Assembly (NCBI RefSeq): GCF_024648825.1
Contig: NZ_JANBBE010000017.1
Coordinates: forward strand, 1 to 64,000
Origin: Lentzea californiensis
Lineage (GTDB): Bacteria; Actinomycetota; Actinomycetes; Mycobacteriales; Pseudonocardiaceae
Direction: 5' to 3'
DNA length: 64,000 nt
The notes under the pieces are model-generated. The model searched no databases. It saw only the letters and a list, made by a program, of their open reading frames with translations, and was not told the origin of the DNA. Both the position numbers and the translations under genes were made by a program. Positions 45,073-53,154 of this stretch are shown piece by piece. Every line of letters begins with the position of its first letter. Positions within the stretch are counted from its first letter, which is position 1.

Positions 45073-45110
45073 CGATGGTGTGACGCGAGGCTGGGGTGTT
45101 CACACCATCG
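45073..45110. promoter_or_regulatory. Inverted repeat in the leader of the small secreted protein gene
   Basis: CGATGGTGTGA (45073-45083) and TCACACCATCG (45100-45110) are perfect 11-bp arms around a 16-nt loop, ~113 bases upstream of the GTG at 45223. The 415-base stretch 44808-45222 contains no gene otherwise, only shadow frames. The repeat may be an operator or an RNA leader hairpin. Confidence 0.45.
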
Positions 45111-45222
45111 CGTGATTGCGAATTTGTTCTTGTTCGATTGCTTGGATACGGTCCTGCTCGGACTTGCGGCTGGCGTGCTGCCGACGCAACCCTTTCTTGA
45201 CAAGTCAAACAAGGAGATTTCT

Positions 45223-45459
45223 GTGCTGAAGAAGGCAGGGGCGGCCGTCGCTATCGCGGGCGCTTTCCTCGGTTTTGGTTCCACTGCGCTGGCCGATGCC
45301 CCTGAGCTGGACATCACGGACCAGGTCGGCCTTGTCGACCTGGAGGACTCCGAGGTGCTCAGCGATCTGAACGCCTGCTTCATCGACGTCAACGTCATCG
45401 CGGTGCCGGTGCTGTCGGACAACGACAGCGGCCTGTGCGCCAACCCCGACGACAAGTGA
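45223..45459 (+). CDS. Small secreted protein, paralogue A
   Basis: 78 residues from a GTG with AAGGAG upstream. The signal peptide (~1-25, 'VLKKAGAAVAIAGAFLGFGS') is followed by a short mature domain: 'DQVGLVDLEDSEVLSDLNAC', then a hydrophobic strand 'VNVIAVPVLS' and a final 'DNDSGLCANPD' with a second Cys. A hydrophobic strand framed by two Cys recalls rodlin/chaplin-type surface proteins of sporulating actinomycetes, but the match is only architectural. The next gene encodes a close paralogue. Confidence 0.75.
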   Translation: MLKKAGAAVAIAGAFLGFGSTALADAPELDITDQVGLVDLEDSEVLSDLNACFIDVNVIAVPVLSDNDSGLCANPDDK

Positions 45460-45502
45460 CGTGAGACGGCGCACGCTGCGGTGGCGCGCCGTTCTTCCGA
45501 TT

Positions 45503-45548
45503 GAGGGAGCGGAGTTCGGCAGAGGTTGCCGGCTCCGTTCCTCTTTTC
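45503..45548 (+). terminator. Nested hairpin with T-run between the two paralogues
   Basis: GAGG, CGGAG and CGGCA pair successively with TGCCG, CTCCG and CCTC, followed by TTTT at 45543-45546. This would terminate or attenuate the transcript of paralogue A before paralogue B. Confidence 0.5.
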
Positions 45549-45591
45549 GTCGCACGTGCAGATCTACGACTGACTCCTAGGAGAAATCGTC

Positions 45592-45903
45592 ATGCTGAAG
45601 AAGGCTATTGCCGCAGCTGCTGTCGGCGCGGGTTTCCTGATGATGGGCACGCCCGCTTTCGCGACGCAGGGCGACGCGATGGACGACATGATGGAGCTCG
45701 CCTCGAAGTACGACCACGACCACCAGGTCGGCCTCGTGAACATGGAAGACTCCGAGCTGCTCAGCGACATCAACGTCTGCCACGTCGACGTGAACGTCAT
45801 CGCTGTGCCGATCTTGTCCAACAACGACAGCGGAGCGTGCGCGAACCCCGACATCGAGATCGAGGAAGTGCACCACCACCACGAGGACGACTCGGACCGC
45901 TGA
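45592..45903 (+). CDS. Small secreted protein, paralogue B, with His/acidic tail
   Basis: 103 residues from ATG 45592 (CTAGGAGAA upstream). The signal peptide (~1-23) and mature core repeat paralogue A: 'HQVGLVNMEDSELLSDINVC', 'VNVIAVPILS', 'NNDSGACANPD'. An insert of ~20 residues rich in Met/Asp follows the signal peptide. A unique C-terminal tail, 'IEIEEVHHHHEDDSDR', combines four His with acidic residues and could bind a transition metal. The tandem arrangement points to a recent duplication. The expected location is the cell surface. Confidence 0.78.
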   Translation: MLKKAIAAAAVGAGFLMMGTPAFATQGDAMDDMMELASKYDHDHQVGLVNMEDSELLSDINVCHVDVNVIAVPILSNNDSGACANPDIEIEEVHHHHEDDSDR

Positions 45904-46034
45904 CTCGCGGCACACCACGTGGCGTCGGCGACGCACTGGCTCCTACCGGTTGATCACTTCGGGGGCCGGTACGCCTGACACGACCCACGTGGTGGCGATG
46001 GTCCGGACGCGTCCGGACAACCCTGTTACTCCCG

Positions 46035-46071
46035 CGAAGCGCCCGGCTGCCACAAGCAGCCGGGCGCTTCG
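46035..46071. terminator. Perfect 16-bp terminator hairpin
   Basis: CGAAGCGCCCGGCTGC (46035-46050) and GCAGCCGGGCGCTTCG (46056-46071) pair without mismatch around a 5-nt loop, ending the small secreted protein unit. Confidence 0.8.
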
Positions 46072-46188
46072 TGCATGTCCGGTTGTTGTTGTGACACAAG
46101 GGTTTCAGGCGTTGAACACGTCACCCGTTCTAGCGGTTTAGATGAGTTTTGACGTGATTTGTGATCTGGCCTCATCACCATTGTCCGC

Positions 46189-46374
46189 ATGGTCAGGACG
46201 CCGATCTTCGACGAGCTCTACGCCAAGTACGTGGCCACACCCGCGAGAACTGCGGTGGCGCCGCAGACTCCGCAGTGGCCGGGTGAAACCGACGAGGTGC
46301 TCGCCGTGCCGAGCCACGCCGCGGCCGGTTCGCTCGATCCCGCCGGTCCGCCGAGCCACCGACGCCCGATGTAG
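46189..46374 (+). CDS. Short ORF preceding the beta-lactamase-like gene
   Basis: 61 residues from ATG 46189, ending nine bases before the next ATG. The N-terminus 'MVRTPIFDELYAKYVATPAR' looks like real protein and third codon positions are GC-rich, but the ribosome site is weak and the C-terminal half is Pro/Ala-rich. There is no family. It may be a leader peptide or a small co-expressed protein. Confidence 0.45.
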   Translation: MVRTPIFDELYAKYVATPARTAVAPQTPQWPGETDEVLAVPSHAAAGSLDPAGPPSHRRPM

Positions 46375-46383
46375 CGAGCCGGG

Positions 46384-47766
46384 ATGAAGCTCAAGCGGAT
46401 CAGCCTGTTCTGCACGGCGCTCACGATGACGGCCGCCTCCACGGCGCCGGTGGCCGGCGCGGAGGTCCTGCCGCTCACCGAACGCCTGCGCGAAGCGGTC
46501 GTGGCGCAGAACTTCAGGGACGTCGTCGACCTGACCCCGCCGGAGCCCGGTGCGCCACCGGTGACGCAGCAGGAGTACGACGCTTCGCCCGCCGAACTGA
46601 TGAGCCGGGCCCGGACGCGTTCCGGCGGCAGGCCGCTGCACCAGACCCCGAACCTGGACGTGGCGATCATCGGACTCGACCCGGCCGGCCGCCCGGCGGC
46701 GGTGGCGAACGTGCTGCTCAGCCCGCAGCACCCGAACGGCGTGGTCGTGCCGGTGCAACCCCAGGGGCTGTCGACCGACCAGGTTCGTTACCGCTGGTGG
46801 AACGACGCCGAATGGGACGTCAACGGCGGCGTGGGCACTCGGGACGTGCTGCCGGGCCGGGAACACGCGCCGATCGACTTCGCCTCGCCCTACCCGGCGT
46901 CGGTGCTCAAGCTGCTGGTGGGCTTCGGCGTGCTGCGGCTGGTGGACCTGGGCAGGATCAACCTCGACGCCGAGTACGTCTTCGACCCGAACCCGGCGCG
47001 TGCGGTGTGCGGCGGGCCGTCGGTGAAGACGGTCCGGCAGCACTTCGACGAGATGATCACGAAGTCCCAGAACGAGTCGACCTGCGCGCTGGTGAAGCTG
47101 CTGCACGACCTGAACGCGTGGGACGAGGTCAACCGGACGTTCGCGGACCTGGGGATGCCGACGCTGATGGTCACCGGGACGAATCCCGGCAACGGGGGTG
47201 CCTGGGGAGGCGCGAACATGAGCGGTCTCGACACCGCCAAGCTCCTGCTGCTGATCAACGGCGGCGCGGACGTGCTGTGGACGACGGCCGAGGGCAAGCC
47301 CGTCACCGCCGCCGAACTCTCGGCGTCGTCGCGGAAGTTCTTCCTGGACACGCTGGCGGGCCAGGGCCACAACGAGATGCTGTCCACTTCGAACTGGTGC
47401 GGGCGCGACTACCCGGTGCAGGGCATCCCGCAGCAGGTGCCGTCGCGCTGGATCGAACCGGACGGCACCGTGACCGTCGGCGACGCGATCTACGACCGTG
47501 ACGTGCGTCCGTGCAACGACGCCGCCGAGGTGACGTTCGCGCACAAGACCGGCTGGACCGCCACCGCCGGTTCCGACGCGGGCATCGTGAAGTCGTTGCC
47601 CGGCAAGGGCAAGCGCGACTACATCGTCGTCGTGTTCGGCAACCTGGGCATGGACTACGCCGACGCCGCCCGCCCGGCCGACCCGCCCGGCGTGTTCCCC
47701 GTGCTGTACACGCAGAAGTACGCGCAGCTCGGCAAAGCGATCGACACCATCATGAAGACCCTCTGA
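46384..47766 (+). CDS. Secreted class A beta-lactamase-like serine hydrolase
   Basis: 460 residues with a signal peptide (~1-25). The active-site motifs of the beta-lactamase/DD-peptidase superfamily are present: S-x-x-K in 'YPASVLKLLVGFG' (~178), an S-x-N motif in 'KSQNESTCALVK' and K-T-G in 'FAHKTGWTAT'. There are four Cys in the mature part. The long N-terminal extension (~26-165) precedes the catalytic domain, unlike typical ~290-residue class A enzymes, so a wall-directed peptidase or esterase role is at least as likely as antibiotic resistance. It converges on the gene at 47776 with almost no gap. Confidence 0.8.
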   Translation: MKLKRISLFCTALTMTAASTAPVAGAEVLPLTERLREAVVAQNFRDVVDLTPPEPGAPPVTQQEYDASPAELMSRARTRSGGRPLHQTPNLDVAIIGLDPAGRPAAVANVLLSPQHPNGVVVPVQPQGLSTDQVRYRWWNDAEWDVNGGVGTRDVLPGREHAPIDFASPYPASVLKLLVGFGVLRLVDLGRINLDAEYVFDPNPARAVCGGPSVKTVRQHFDEMITKSQNESTCALVKLLHDLNAWDEVNRTFADLGMPTLMVTGTNPGNGGAWGGANMSGLDTAKLLLLINGGADVLWTTAEGKPVTAAELSASSRKFFLDTLAGQGHNEMLSTSNWCGRDYPVQGIPQQVPSRWIEPDGTVTVGDAIYDRDVRPCNDAAEVTFAHKTGWTATAGSDAGIVKSLPGKGKRDYIVVVFGNLGMDYADAARPADPPGVFPVLYTQKYAQLGKAIDTIMKTL

Positions 47767-47775
47767 CCACAGAGG

Positions 47776-48183
47776 TCACGCCGTCAGCGGGCAGGGGATC
47801 AGGGCCCACACGGACTTGCCGACCGCGCGCTGGACCACGCCCCACTGCTTGGTCAGCTGGTTCACGATCAGCAGGCCGCGGCTGCGCACCGAGTCGGGTG
47901 AGAACGGTCGCAGCACAGGCGTCGCCGGGGACGCGTCCTCGACCGTGACCGTGACGACGCACGGCTCGCCCGACTTCCGCAGCCGGACGCGTGCCGGGAA
48001 GCGCGCGTGGTCGTAGACGTTCGACACGAGTTCCGTGACGACCAGCAGCACGTCGACGAGCTCGTCCTGGTGCAGGCCTGACAGGGAGGCCTCGGCCCAC
48101 CGGCGCACCCTGCCGATGTCGGCCACGTCGCGGTCCAGCTCGTAAACATGTCCCGCATCAGAAGAGGGCTTGCCCTTCCTCAC
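47776..48183 (-). CDS. ATP-binding HATPase_c protein, anti-sigma/RsbW-like
   Basis: 135 residues from a GTG at 48183 with AAGGAGAG upstream. The GHKL ATPase boxes are visible: 'VVTELVSNVYDHA' (N box), 'VTVEDASPATP' and 'SRGLLIVNQLTKQWG' (G boxes). Single-domain proteins of this kind bind sigma factors or anti-anti-sigma factors in partner-switching pathways. The divergent gene 166 bases away encodes the SpoIIE-type phosphatase expected to act in the same switch. The target sigma factor is not in the window. Confidence 0.88.
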   Translation of the reverse strand: MRKGKPSSDAGHVYELDRDVADIGRVRRWAEASLSGLHQDELVDVLLVVTELVSNVYDHARFPARVRLRKSGEPCVVTVTVEDASPATPVLRPFSPDSVRSRGLLIVNQLTKQWGVVQRAVGKSVWALIPCPLTA

Positions 48184-48348
48184 ACCGCTCTCCTTTCGCG
48201 CCGTACCGCCGTGCGGTCCCGCCTGAGGTCTGCCTTGCGTCTGCAGTCCAGGGGTGCCCGCTCGGCGCGGTCGCGAACCGGCCGGCCCGATCATGCGAAG
48301 CTGGGACCGCACGACCTGTTGTCGTCCGTACGCGGTGAGCGGAGTGAA

Positions 48349-49557
48349 ATGGCTGAGAGCAGCGGTTCGTCGATCCGCCTGCGTGTCCTCGACGCCGTCA
48401 CGGACGGGGCGCTCAAGGAGTTCGACCTGGACAAACTCCTCGGAAACCTGCTGGAACGCACTCGTGAGCTGTTCGAGGTCGACACCGTCACCGTCCTGCT
48501 GGTGGACCGCGGCGGCACGCAGCTGGTGGCGAGGGCGACGTCGGGTCTGGAGGAGGAGGTCTTCCAGGGAGTGCGCGTGCCGGTCGGCAAGGGGTTCGCG
48601 GGCCGCGTGGCGCAGTTCCGGGAACCGCTGCAGATCGAGCACGTCGACGAGTCCACGGTGGTGAACCCGCTGCTGTGGGAGCACGGCCTGCGCGTGCTGC
48701 TCGGTGTGCCGATGATCGCGGAAGGCGAGCTCACCGGAGTCGTCCACGTGGGCAGCGCGACGGCACGCCGGTTCACCGACGAGGAGATCGAGGCGCTGCA
48801 GCTCGTAGCCGACCGCCTCGCGGTGGCGGTCTACGTGGACCGCACGCGCTCTGAACGCGCCGCGGCGGCGATGCTGCAGGAAAGCCTGCTGCCCGCACGG
48901 CTGCCGAGCACGGAGGGCTGGGAGCTCGCGGCCCGCTACGTCCCCGGCGCGGAAAGCGGTGTCGGCGGGGACTGGTACGACGTGTTCGAACTTCCCGGCG
49001 GGCGCATGGGCGTGGTGATCGGCGACGTCGCCGGCAACGGGCTGCGCGCCGCTGTCGTGATGGGACGGTTGAGGAGTGCACTGCGCGCCTACGCGCTGGA
49101 GTACCCGGATCCCGCCGAGGTGCTGCGCAAGCTGGACCGCAAGGCCAGCCACTTCGAACACGACACCATGGCCACCGTCGCCTACGCGGTCATCGACACC
49201 GCGGCCCACCGCATGAGCCTCGCCGTCGCAGGGCACCTGCCCCCGGTCCTCGCGGTGCCGGGGGAGGAGGCCCGGTTCGCCGGCGTCCACGTCGATCCGC
49301 CCATCGGGTTCGACCTCGGCATCACCGGCCGCCGCAGCCTCGACGTCGAGCTGCCGCGGGGGACCGTGGTCGTCCTCTACACCGACGGTCTCGTCGAACG
49401 CCGGGGACAGGACCTCGACGCCGGTCTGGAACTGCTGCGGCAGGCCGTCGCCCCGATGAGTCCCGAGGCGTTGTGCGGTCAGGTCATGGCCACGATGGTG
49501 GGCGACAAACCGGCGACCGACGACATCGCCCTGGTGGCGATCCGCTCCAGCGAGTGA
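48349..49557 (+). CDS. GAF-SpoIIE (PP2C-type) phosphatase
   Basis: 402 residues from ATG 48349 (GGAGTGAA upstream), chosen over longer frames because the GAF domain starts right after it. The GAF domain spans ~15-165, the linker 'SERAAAAMLQESLLPARLP' (~172-190) is the conserved entry helix, and the SpoIIE phosphatase spans ~195-400, with 'GVGGDWYDVF', 'GDVAGNGL', 'YTDGLVERRG' and the final 'PATDDIALV' metal-binding motif. It would dephosphorylate an anti-anti-sigma protein in response to a GAF ligand. It is divergent from the HATPase gene, forming a two-gene signalling pair. Confidence 0.92.
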   Translation: MAESSGSSIRLRVLDAVTDGALKEFDLDKLLGNLLERTRELFEVDTVTVLLVDRGGTQLVARATSGLEEEVFQGVRVPVGKGFAGRVAQFREPLQIEHVDESTVVNPLLWEHGLRVLLGVPMIAEGELTGVVHVGSATARRFTDEEIEALQLVADRLAVAVYVDRTRSERAAAAMLQESLLPARLPSTEGWELAARYVPGAESGVGGDWYDVFELPGGRMGVVIGDVAGNGLRAAVVMGRLRSALRAYALEYPDPAEVLRKLDRKASHFEHDTMATVAYAVIDTAAHRMSLAVAGHLPPVLAVPGEEARFAGVHVDPPIGFDLGITGRRSLDVELPRGTVVVLYTDGLVERRGQDLDAGLELLRQAVAPMSPEALCGQVMATMVGDKPATDDIALVAIRSSE

Positions 49558-49652
49558 GACGCCGCTGACAGCGATTCAGGGTTGAGGTTCGGTCGTACGG
49601 GCATCCCAGGGTGGATGTCGCACCTGAGACTCAGGTGTCGGGGAAGGACGAC

Positions 49653-49826
49653 ATGGGCACCGACGACAAGTTCGACGCCAAGGCCGACCAGCTCAAGGGC
49701 AAGGTCAAGGAAGGCGTCGGAGACGCGACCGACGACCCGGGCCTGCAGGCCGAGGGCCAGACCGACCAGTCGAAGGGCCACCTCAAGGAGGCGGCCGAGA
49801 AGGTCAAGGACGTCTTCAAGAAGTGA
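49653..49826 (+). CDS. CsbD family stress protein
   Basis: 57 residues from ATG 49653 with GGGAAGGACG upstream. 'KADQLKGKVKEGVGDATDDP' and 'AEGQTDQSKGHLKEAAEKVK' are the two repeats of CsbD, a small hydrophilic protein induced under general stress in many bacteria. It is followed within nine bases by a 24-bp perfect palindrome terminator. The position beside a partner-switching pair suggests control by a stress sigma factor (inference). Confidence 0.93.
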   Translation: MGTDDKFDAKADQLKGKVKEGVGDATDDPGLQAEGQTDQSKGHLKEAAEKVKDVFKK

Positions 49827-49834
49827 CCTGCGTG

Positions 49835-49882
49835 ACCCAGGAGGGGTGCGTGCATCAGCTGATGCACGCACCCCTCCTGGGT
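49835..49882. terminator. 24-bp perfect palindromic terminator
   Basis: The arms 49835-49858 and 49859-49882 are exactly complementary over 24 bases and are followed by T-rich sequence (TTTT ending at 49885). One of the longest perfect palindromes in the window, it cleanly ends csbD. Confidence 0.85.
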
Positions 49883-49894
49883 TTTCGGCTCGGT

Positions 49895-49900
49895 TAGGGT
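49895..49900 (+). promoter_or_regulatory. -10 element TAGGGT for a leaderless transcript
   Basis: TAGGGT ends six bases before the GTG at 49907, so transcription would start on or next to the start codon. There is no ribosome site. The gene at 62190 has a nearly identical context. Confidence 0.6.
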
Positions 49901-49906
49901 CGGGCC

Positions 49907-50887
49907 GTGGACCGAATCGCGGGATCGTTGTACGGGTTGGCTTTCGGGGACGCGCTCGGCAAGCCGACGGAGTTCCTGACCGTTGCGGAGATCGACCGGC
50001 GGTTCGGTCCTGCCGGGCCGGATGATCTGGTGGGCGATCCCGCACTGGTCACCGATGACACGCAGATGGCGCTCGCGGTCGCGTGGGCGTTGCACGATGT
50101 CGACCGGTACAGCGCTGAGACGCTCGAACCGCGGCTGCGGGAGCGGTTCGTGGCCTGGGCGCACAGCCCGGAGAACGACCGCGCGCCCGGGATGACGTGT
50201 CTGCGCGCGTGTGGCGGCCTGGCGGAGGGGTTGCCGTGGGTGGAAGCGACCATCGCGGGATCCAAGGGATGTGGCGCGAACATGCGCGTGACCCCGGTGG
50301 GTCTGGTGCCCGGCCTCGACCTCGACGTGCTCGCCGGGGTGTCGCAGCTGCAGGCCGCGATGACCCACGGTCATCCCACGGCGCTGGCCGCGTCCGAGCT
50401 CACCGCCTACGCGACGCGGCTGCTGGTCGACGGCGCAGACCTGGCCGACGTGCCCGCCGCGCTGCTGGCCCGGTGCGAGGAACGGCGCTCCGTCTACCTG
50501 GAGGAGTGGCTGGGAACGCTCTGGCAGGTGCCGGGGGCGACCACACCCGCCGACTTCATCGCCCGAGGCTGGGACGAGTGCGCCGGGGTGCTCGAGCGGC
50601 TGGTGGCGGTTCTCGCCCGGCCTGACGACGGCCTGGACGTGTGCCTCACCACCGGAGAGGGCTGGATCGCCGAGGAGGCGCTGGCGAGCGGTCTGCACTG
50701 CGCGATCCGGCACGCCGACGACCCGGTGCGGTGCCTGGTGCGGGGCGCTCGGACCAGTGGCGACTCCGATTCGATCGCCGCGCTGGGCGGAGCGTTCGCC
50801 GGTGCCGCACACGGTCTGGACGCCTGGCCGGCGGATTGGGTCGCACGCATCGAATACGCGGACCAGCTGACCGCGCTCACGAGCTGA
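49907..50887 (+). CDS. ADP-ribosylglycohydrolase family protein
   Basis: 326 residues from a GTG at the predicted transcription start. Motifs of the DraG/ARH family are in place: 'SLYGLAFGDALGKPTEF' (~6-22), 'VTDDTQMALAVA' (~48-59, metal-binding Asp pair) and the C-terminal 'SGDSDSIAALGGAFAGAAHG' (~285-304, second Asp cluster). These enzymes remove ADP-ribose from proteins or small molecules with the help of Mg2+ ions. No ADP-ribosyltransferase is adjacent. The NrtR-like Nudix gene at 1.4 kb is another possible ADP-ribose-handling protein in the window, but it is distant. Confidence 0.92.
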   Translation: MDRIAGSLYGLAFGDALGKPTEFLTVAEIDRRFGPAGPDDLVGDPALVTDDTQMALAVAWALHDVDRYSAETLEPRLRERFVAWAHSPENDRAPGMTCLRACGGLAEGLPWVEATIAGSKGCGANMRVTPVGLVPGLDLDVLAGVSQLQAAMTHGHPTALAASELTAYATRLLVDGADLADVPAALLARCEERRSVYLEEWLGTLWQVPGATTPADFIARGWDECAGVLERLVAVLARPDDGLDVCLTTGEGWIAEEALASGLHCAIRHADDPVRCLVRGARTSGDSDSIAALGGAFAGAAHGLDAWPADWVARIEYADQLTALTS

Positions 50888-50920
50888 CCTGAGGCGCCGC
50901 GGGACGTCCCGGACATAACA

Positions 50921-50953
50921 AAGCCCGGCCGGATGGATCATCCGGCCGGGCTT
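50921..50953. terminator. Bidirectional terminator
   Basis: AAGCCCGGCCGGAT (50921-50934) and ATCCGGCCGGGCTT (50940-50953) pair perfectly around GGATC. It serves both the glycohydrolase (stop 50887) and the convergent cold-shock gene (stop 50988). Confidence 0.8.
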
Positions 50954-50987
50954 CGGCAGTCCTGCGTGCCGCTCGCGGCAGAAGGGA

Positions 50988-51191
50988 CTAGGCGGGGACG
51001 ATGTTCTCCGCCTGCGGGCCCTTCTGGCCCTGCGTGATGTCGAAGGAGACCTTCTGGCCTTCCTGGAGCTCACGGAAGCCCTGAGCGGCAATGTTCGAGT
51101 AGTGGGCGAAGACGTCGGCGCCGCCACCGTCCTGCTCGATGAAGCCGAAGCCCTTTTCAGCGTTAAACCACTTGACGGTTCCGGTGGCCAT
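50988..51191 (-). CDS. cspA: CspA-family cold-shock protein
   Basis: 67 residues from ATG 51191, the standard length. The RNA-binding motifs RNP1 '[10 protein letters not shown]' and RNP2 'VFAHYSNI' are exact. The protein is a nucleic-acid chaperone. The ATG begins '[14 protein letters not shown]', the conserved N-terminus; the longer frame upstream is leader sequence, not protein. A structured 5' leader (see 51274-51298) is typical of cold-shock genes, whose mRNAs are controlled by folding. Confidence 0.96.
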   Translation of the reverse strand: MATGTVKWFNAEKGFGFIEQDGGGADVFAHYSNIAAQGFRELQEGQKVSFDITQGQKGPQAENIVPA

Positions 51192-51273
51192 GGTGCACTC
51201 CAAGCATGAATTTGGCGCCCGCACTGTGCGGGGCCGGGTCATCAGTCATGACCGAGGCCGTTGAACAGCAAAA

Positions 51274-51298
51274 CGCCCGTGACCTGCGATCACGGGCG
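51274..51298 (-). promoter_or_regulatory. Leader hairpin with U-tract upstream of cspA
   Basis: On the minus strand CGCCCGTGA (51298-51290) and TCACGGGCG (51282-51274) form a perfect 9-bp stem, followed at once by TTTT. It lies ~83 bases before the cspA ATG, with no minus-strand gene upstream. It therefore looks like an attenuator or a thermosensitive leader element, not the end of another gene. Confidence 0.55.
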
Positions 51299-51572
51299 AA
51301 CGGTACTTCGGGACCATGACTGATATGAGTACCGTACACCGGATGACCTTCGTCGTCGCATCGACACGTCCGAAGTCTTCGAACCTAGCCGTGGCGGCGC
51401 GTGCGGCAGTCGGTGAGAGTTGGCTGGTCATCGCGCGGATTGCCGTGTCGGCCGGCCGGCGCGGCGGCGTCGAATAAGTGACGAGCGTCACTTTCTGGTG
51501 GCTGCTGTGAGCCGGTTGCGGACTGTCCATTGTGCATGAATCGGATTGCCGGAACCCGTGTGAAGATCCGGG

Positions 51573-51578
51573 TAGCGT
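51573..51578 (+). promoter_or_regulatory. -10 element TAGCGT, leaderless start of histidine kinase gene
   Basis: TAGCGT ends seven bases before the ATG at 51586, placing the transcript start at or beside the start codon. No ribosome site precedes the ATG. Confidence 0.5.
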
Positions 51579-51585
51579 CGCGGCG

Positions 51586-52458
51586 ATGACCCGGCCAGAA
51601 CGCCCCGCGGCCCGCCCGGTGCGGCGGTCGCGCACGTGGTTCGTCTTCGGCGCCGTGCTGGTCGTGCTGATCTTCGCGTTGCTGGCGGTCGGCCAGGACG
51701 GGCCCGGTTCGGTCGTCGCCCCGCTGGTCATCGTCGCGCTGGCCGTCGCCACGGCCGCCTGGACGGTGATCCGCGCCCGGCGGCAACGGATCGAGTACGA
51801 GGCGCGCCTCACCTCGTGGGCCGCGGAACACGCGACGCACCACGAGCGGCTCAGGATCGCCAGAGAGCTGCACGACATCGTGTCCCACGGCCTCGGTCTC
51901 ATCATCGTCCGAGCCACCGCCGCACGGCGCGTGTGCGGCGACGGGCGGGAGGCCGAACGCGACCAGGCGCTCGCCGACATCGAGCACGCGGGCCGGGACG
52001 CCGTCGCCGAACTGAGGCGCATGCTCACCCTGCTGCGCGACGGCCACGAACGCGACGCTCCGCTGCGGCCCGTGCAGAGCCTGGCGGACGTCCCGGCCGT
52101 CGTCGACGCCGCCCGCGCCACCGGCCTGCGGCCGAGCCTGGAGATCACCGGGCTCGGTACCGTCTCCCCCGGGGTGCAGGCGACCGCGTGCGCCGTCGTG
52201 CGGGAGGCGCTGGCCAACGCCGCGCGCTACGCCGGTCCGTCGGACGTCAGGATCAGACTGTGGTGCGAAGGGGACGTGGTCGTGGTGAGCGTGCGGGACG
52301 ACGGGCCTGCCGGGCACTGGCGACCCGCGCGCGGTGCCGGGCACGGGCTGGCCGGGTTGCGGGAGCGGGTCGGCGCGCTGGGCGGAGAGCTCACCGCGGT
52401 GCCGGAGGGAAGCGGTTTCCACCTTACCGCCCGCCTGCCCGACGGGGGGCGCCGATGA
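51586..52458 (+). CDS. Two-component histidine kinase, NarL-system type
   Basis: 290 residues. Two transmembrane helices (~17-36 and ~42-60) have almost no external loop, so it senses within the membrane or the cytosol. The dimerisation/phosphoacceptor segment 'RIARELHDIVSHGLGLI' (~89-105) is the HisKA_3 type. The ATPase domain has 'REALANAARYAG' and 'GAGHGLAGLRERVGALGG'. It overlaps the response regulator gene by 4 bases. The downstream ABC exporter genes, on the opposite strand, are plausible targets. Confidence 0.92.
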   Translation: MTRPERPAARPVRRSRTWFVFGAVLVVLIFALLAVGQDGPGSVVAPLVIVALAVATAAWTVIRARRQRIEYEARLTSWAAEHATHHERLRIARELHDIVSHGLGLIIVRATAARRVCGDGREAERDQALADIEHAGRDAVAELRRMLTLLRDGHERDAPLRPVQSLADVPAVVDAARATGLRPSLEITGLGTVSPGVQATACAVVREALANAARYAGPSDVRIRLWCEGDVVVVSVRDDGPAGHWRPARGAGHGLAGLRERVGALGGELTAVPEGSGFHLTARLPDGGRR

Positions 52459-53135
52459 CCACCGCACCGGGCGCGGCACCGATCCGCGTGCTGCTCGCCG
52501 ACGACCAGAAGTTGTTGCGGCACAGCCTGGCCATCATCATCGACGACTCGCCCGACCTGGAGGTCGTCGGTCAGGCAGAGGACGGTGTGCAGGCGCTGGC
52601 CAAGGCGCGGGAGCTGCGTCCCGACGTCGTGCTGATGGACATCCGGATGCCCGGCCAGGACGGCATCGTCACCACCCGCGAGATCACCGTCACGCCGGAG
52701 CTCGCCGGCACGAAGGTGCTGGTGCTGACCATGTTCGAGCTCGACGAGTACGTTCACGGCGCGCTGCGGGCCGGTGCGAGCGGCTTCCTGCTCAAGGACA
52801 CCGAGCCGGACGAGCTGATCGCCGCGGTCCGGCGCACGCACGCGGGCGAATCCCTTTTCGCGCCAGCGGTTCTGACGCACCTGGTCGAGCACTACCTGGC
52901 CACACCACGACAGCACGCCGCGCCGCGGTCGAACGGGCTGACACAGCGCGAGGTCGAGGTCCTGACGTACCTGGGGCGTGGCCTGTCCAACACCGAGATC
53001 GCCGACACGCTGGTGATCTCGGTCAAGACGGTCAAGTCGCACGTCGGCCGGCTGCTGAGCAAGCTGTCCGCACGCGACCGCGCACAGCTCGTGATCTCGG
53101 CGTACGACCTGGGTCTGGTCGTGCCGCGGTCCTGA
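52455..53135 (+). CDS. NarL/LuxR-family response regulator
   Basis: 226 residues; the ATG overlaps the kinase stop. Receiver domain ~9-125, with the phosphoacceptor in 'VVLMDIRMPGQDG' (~59) and acidic 'LLADDQK' near the N-terminus. The DNA-binding LuxR domain is ~160-222 ('LTQREVEVLTYLGRGLSNTEIADTL', positions ~161-185). Partner of the kinase encoded at 51586. Confidence 0.94.
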   Translation: MTTAPGAAPIRVLLADDQKLLRHSLAIIIDDSPDLEVVGQAEDGVQALAKARELRPDVVLMDIRMPGQDGIVTTREITVTPELAGTKVLVLTMFELDEYVHGALRAGASGFLLKDTEPDELIAAVRRTHAGESLFAPAVLTHLVEHYLATPRQHAAPRSNGLTQREVEVLTYLGRGLSNTEIADTLVISVKTVKSHVGRLLSKLSARDRAQLVISAYDLGLVVPRS

Positions 53136-53154
53136 GCCGTGCGCGGCCGGTGTG

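Noticed and set aside
45199-45210. TTGACAAGTCAA just upstream of the small secreted protein gene, as a -35 element
   Set aside because: It lies ~12 bases from the ribosome site, leaving no room for a -10 element and transcript start.
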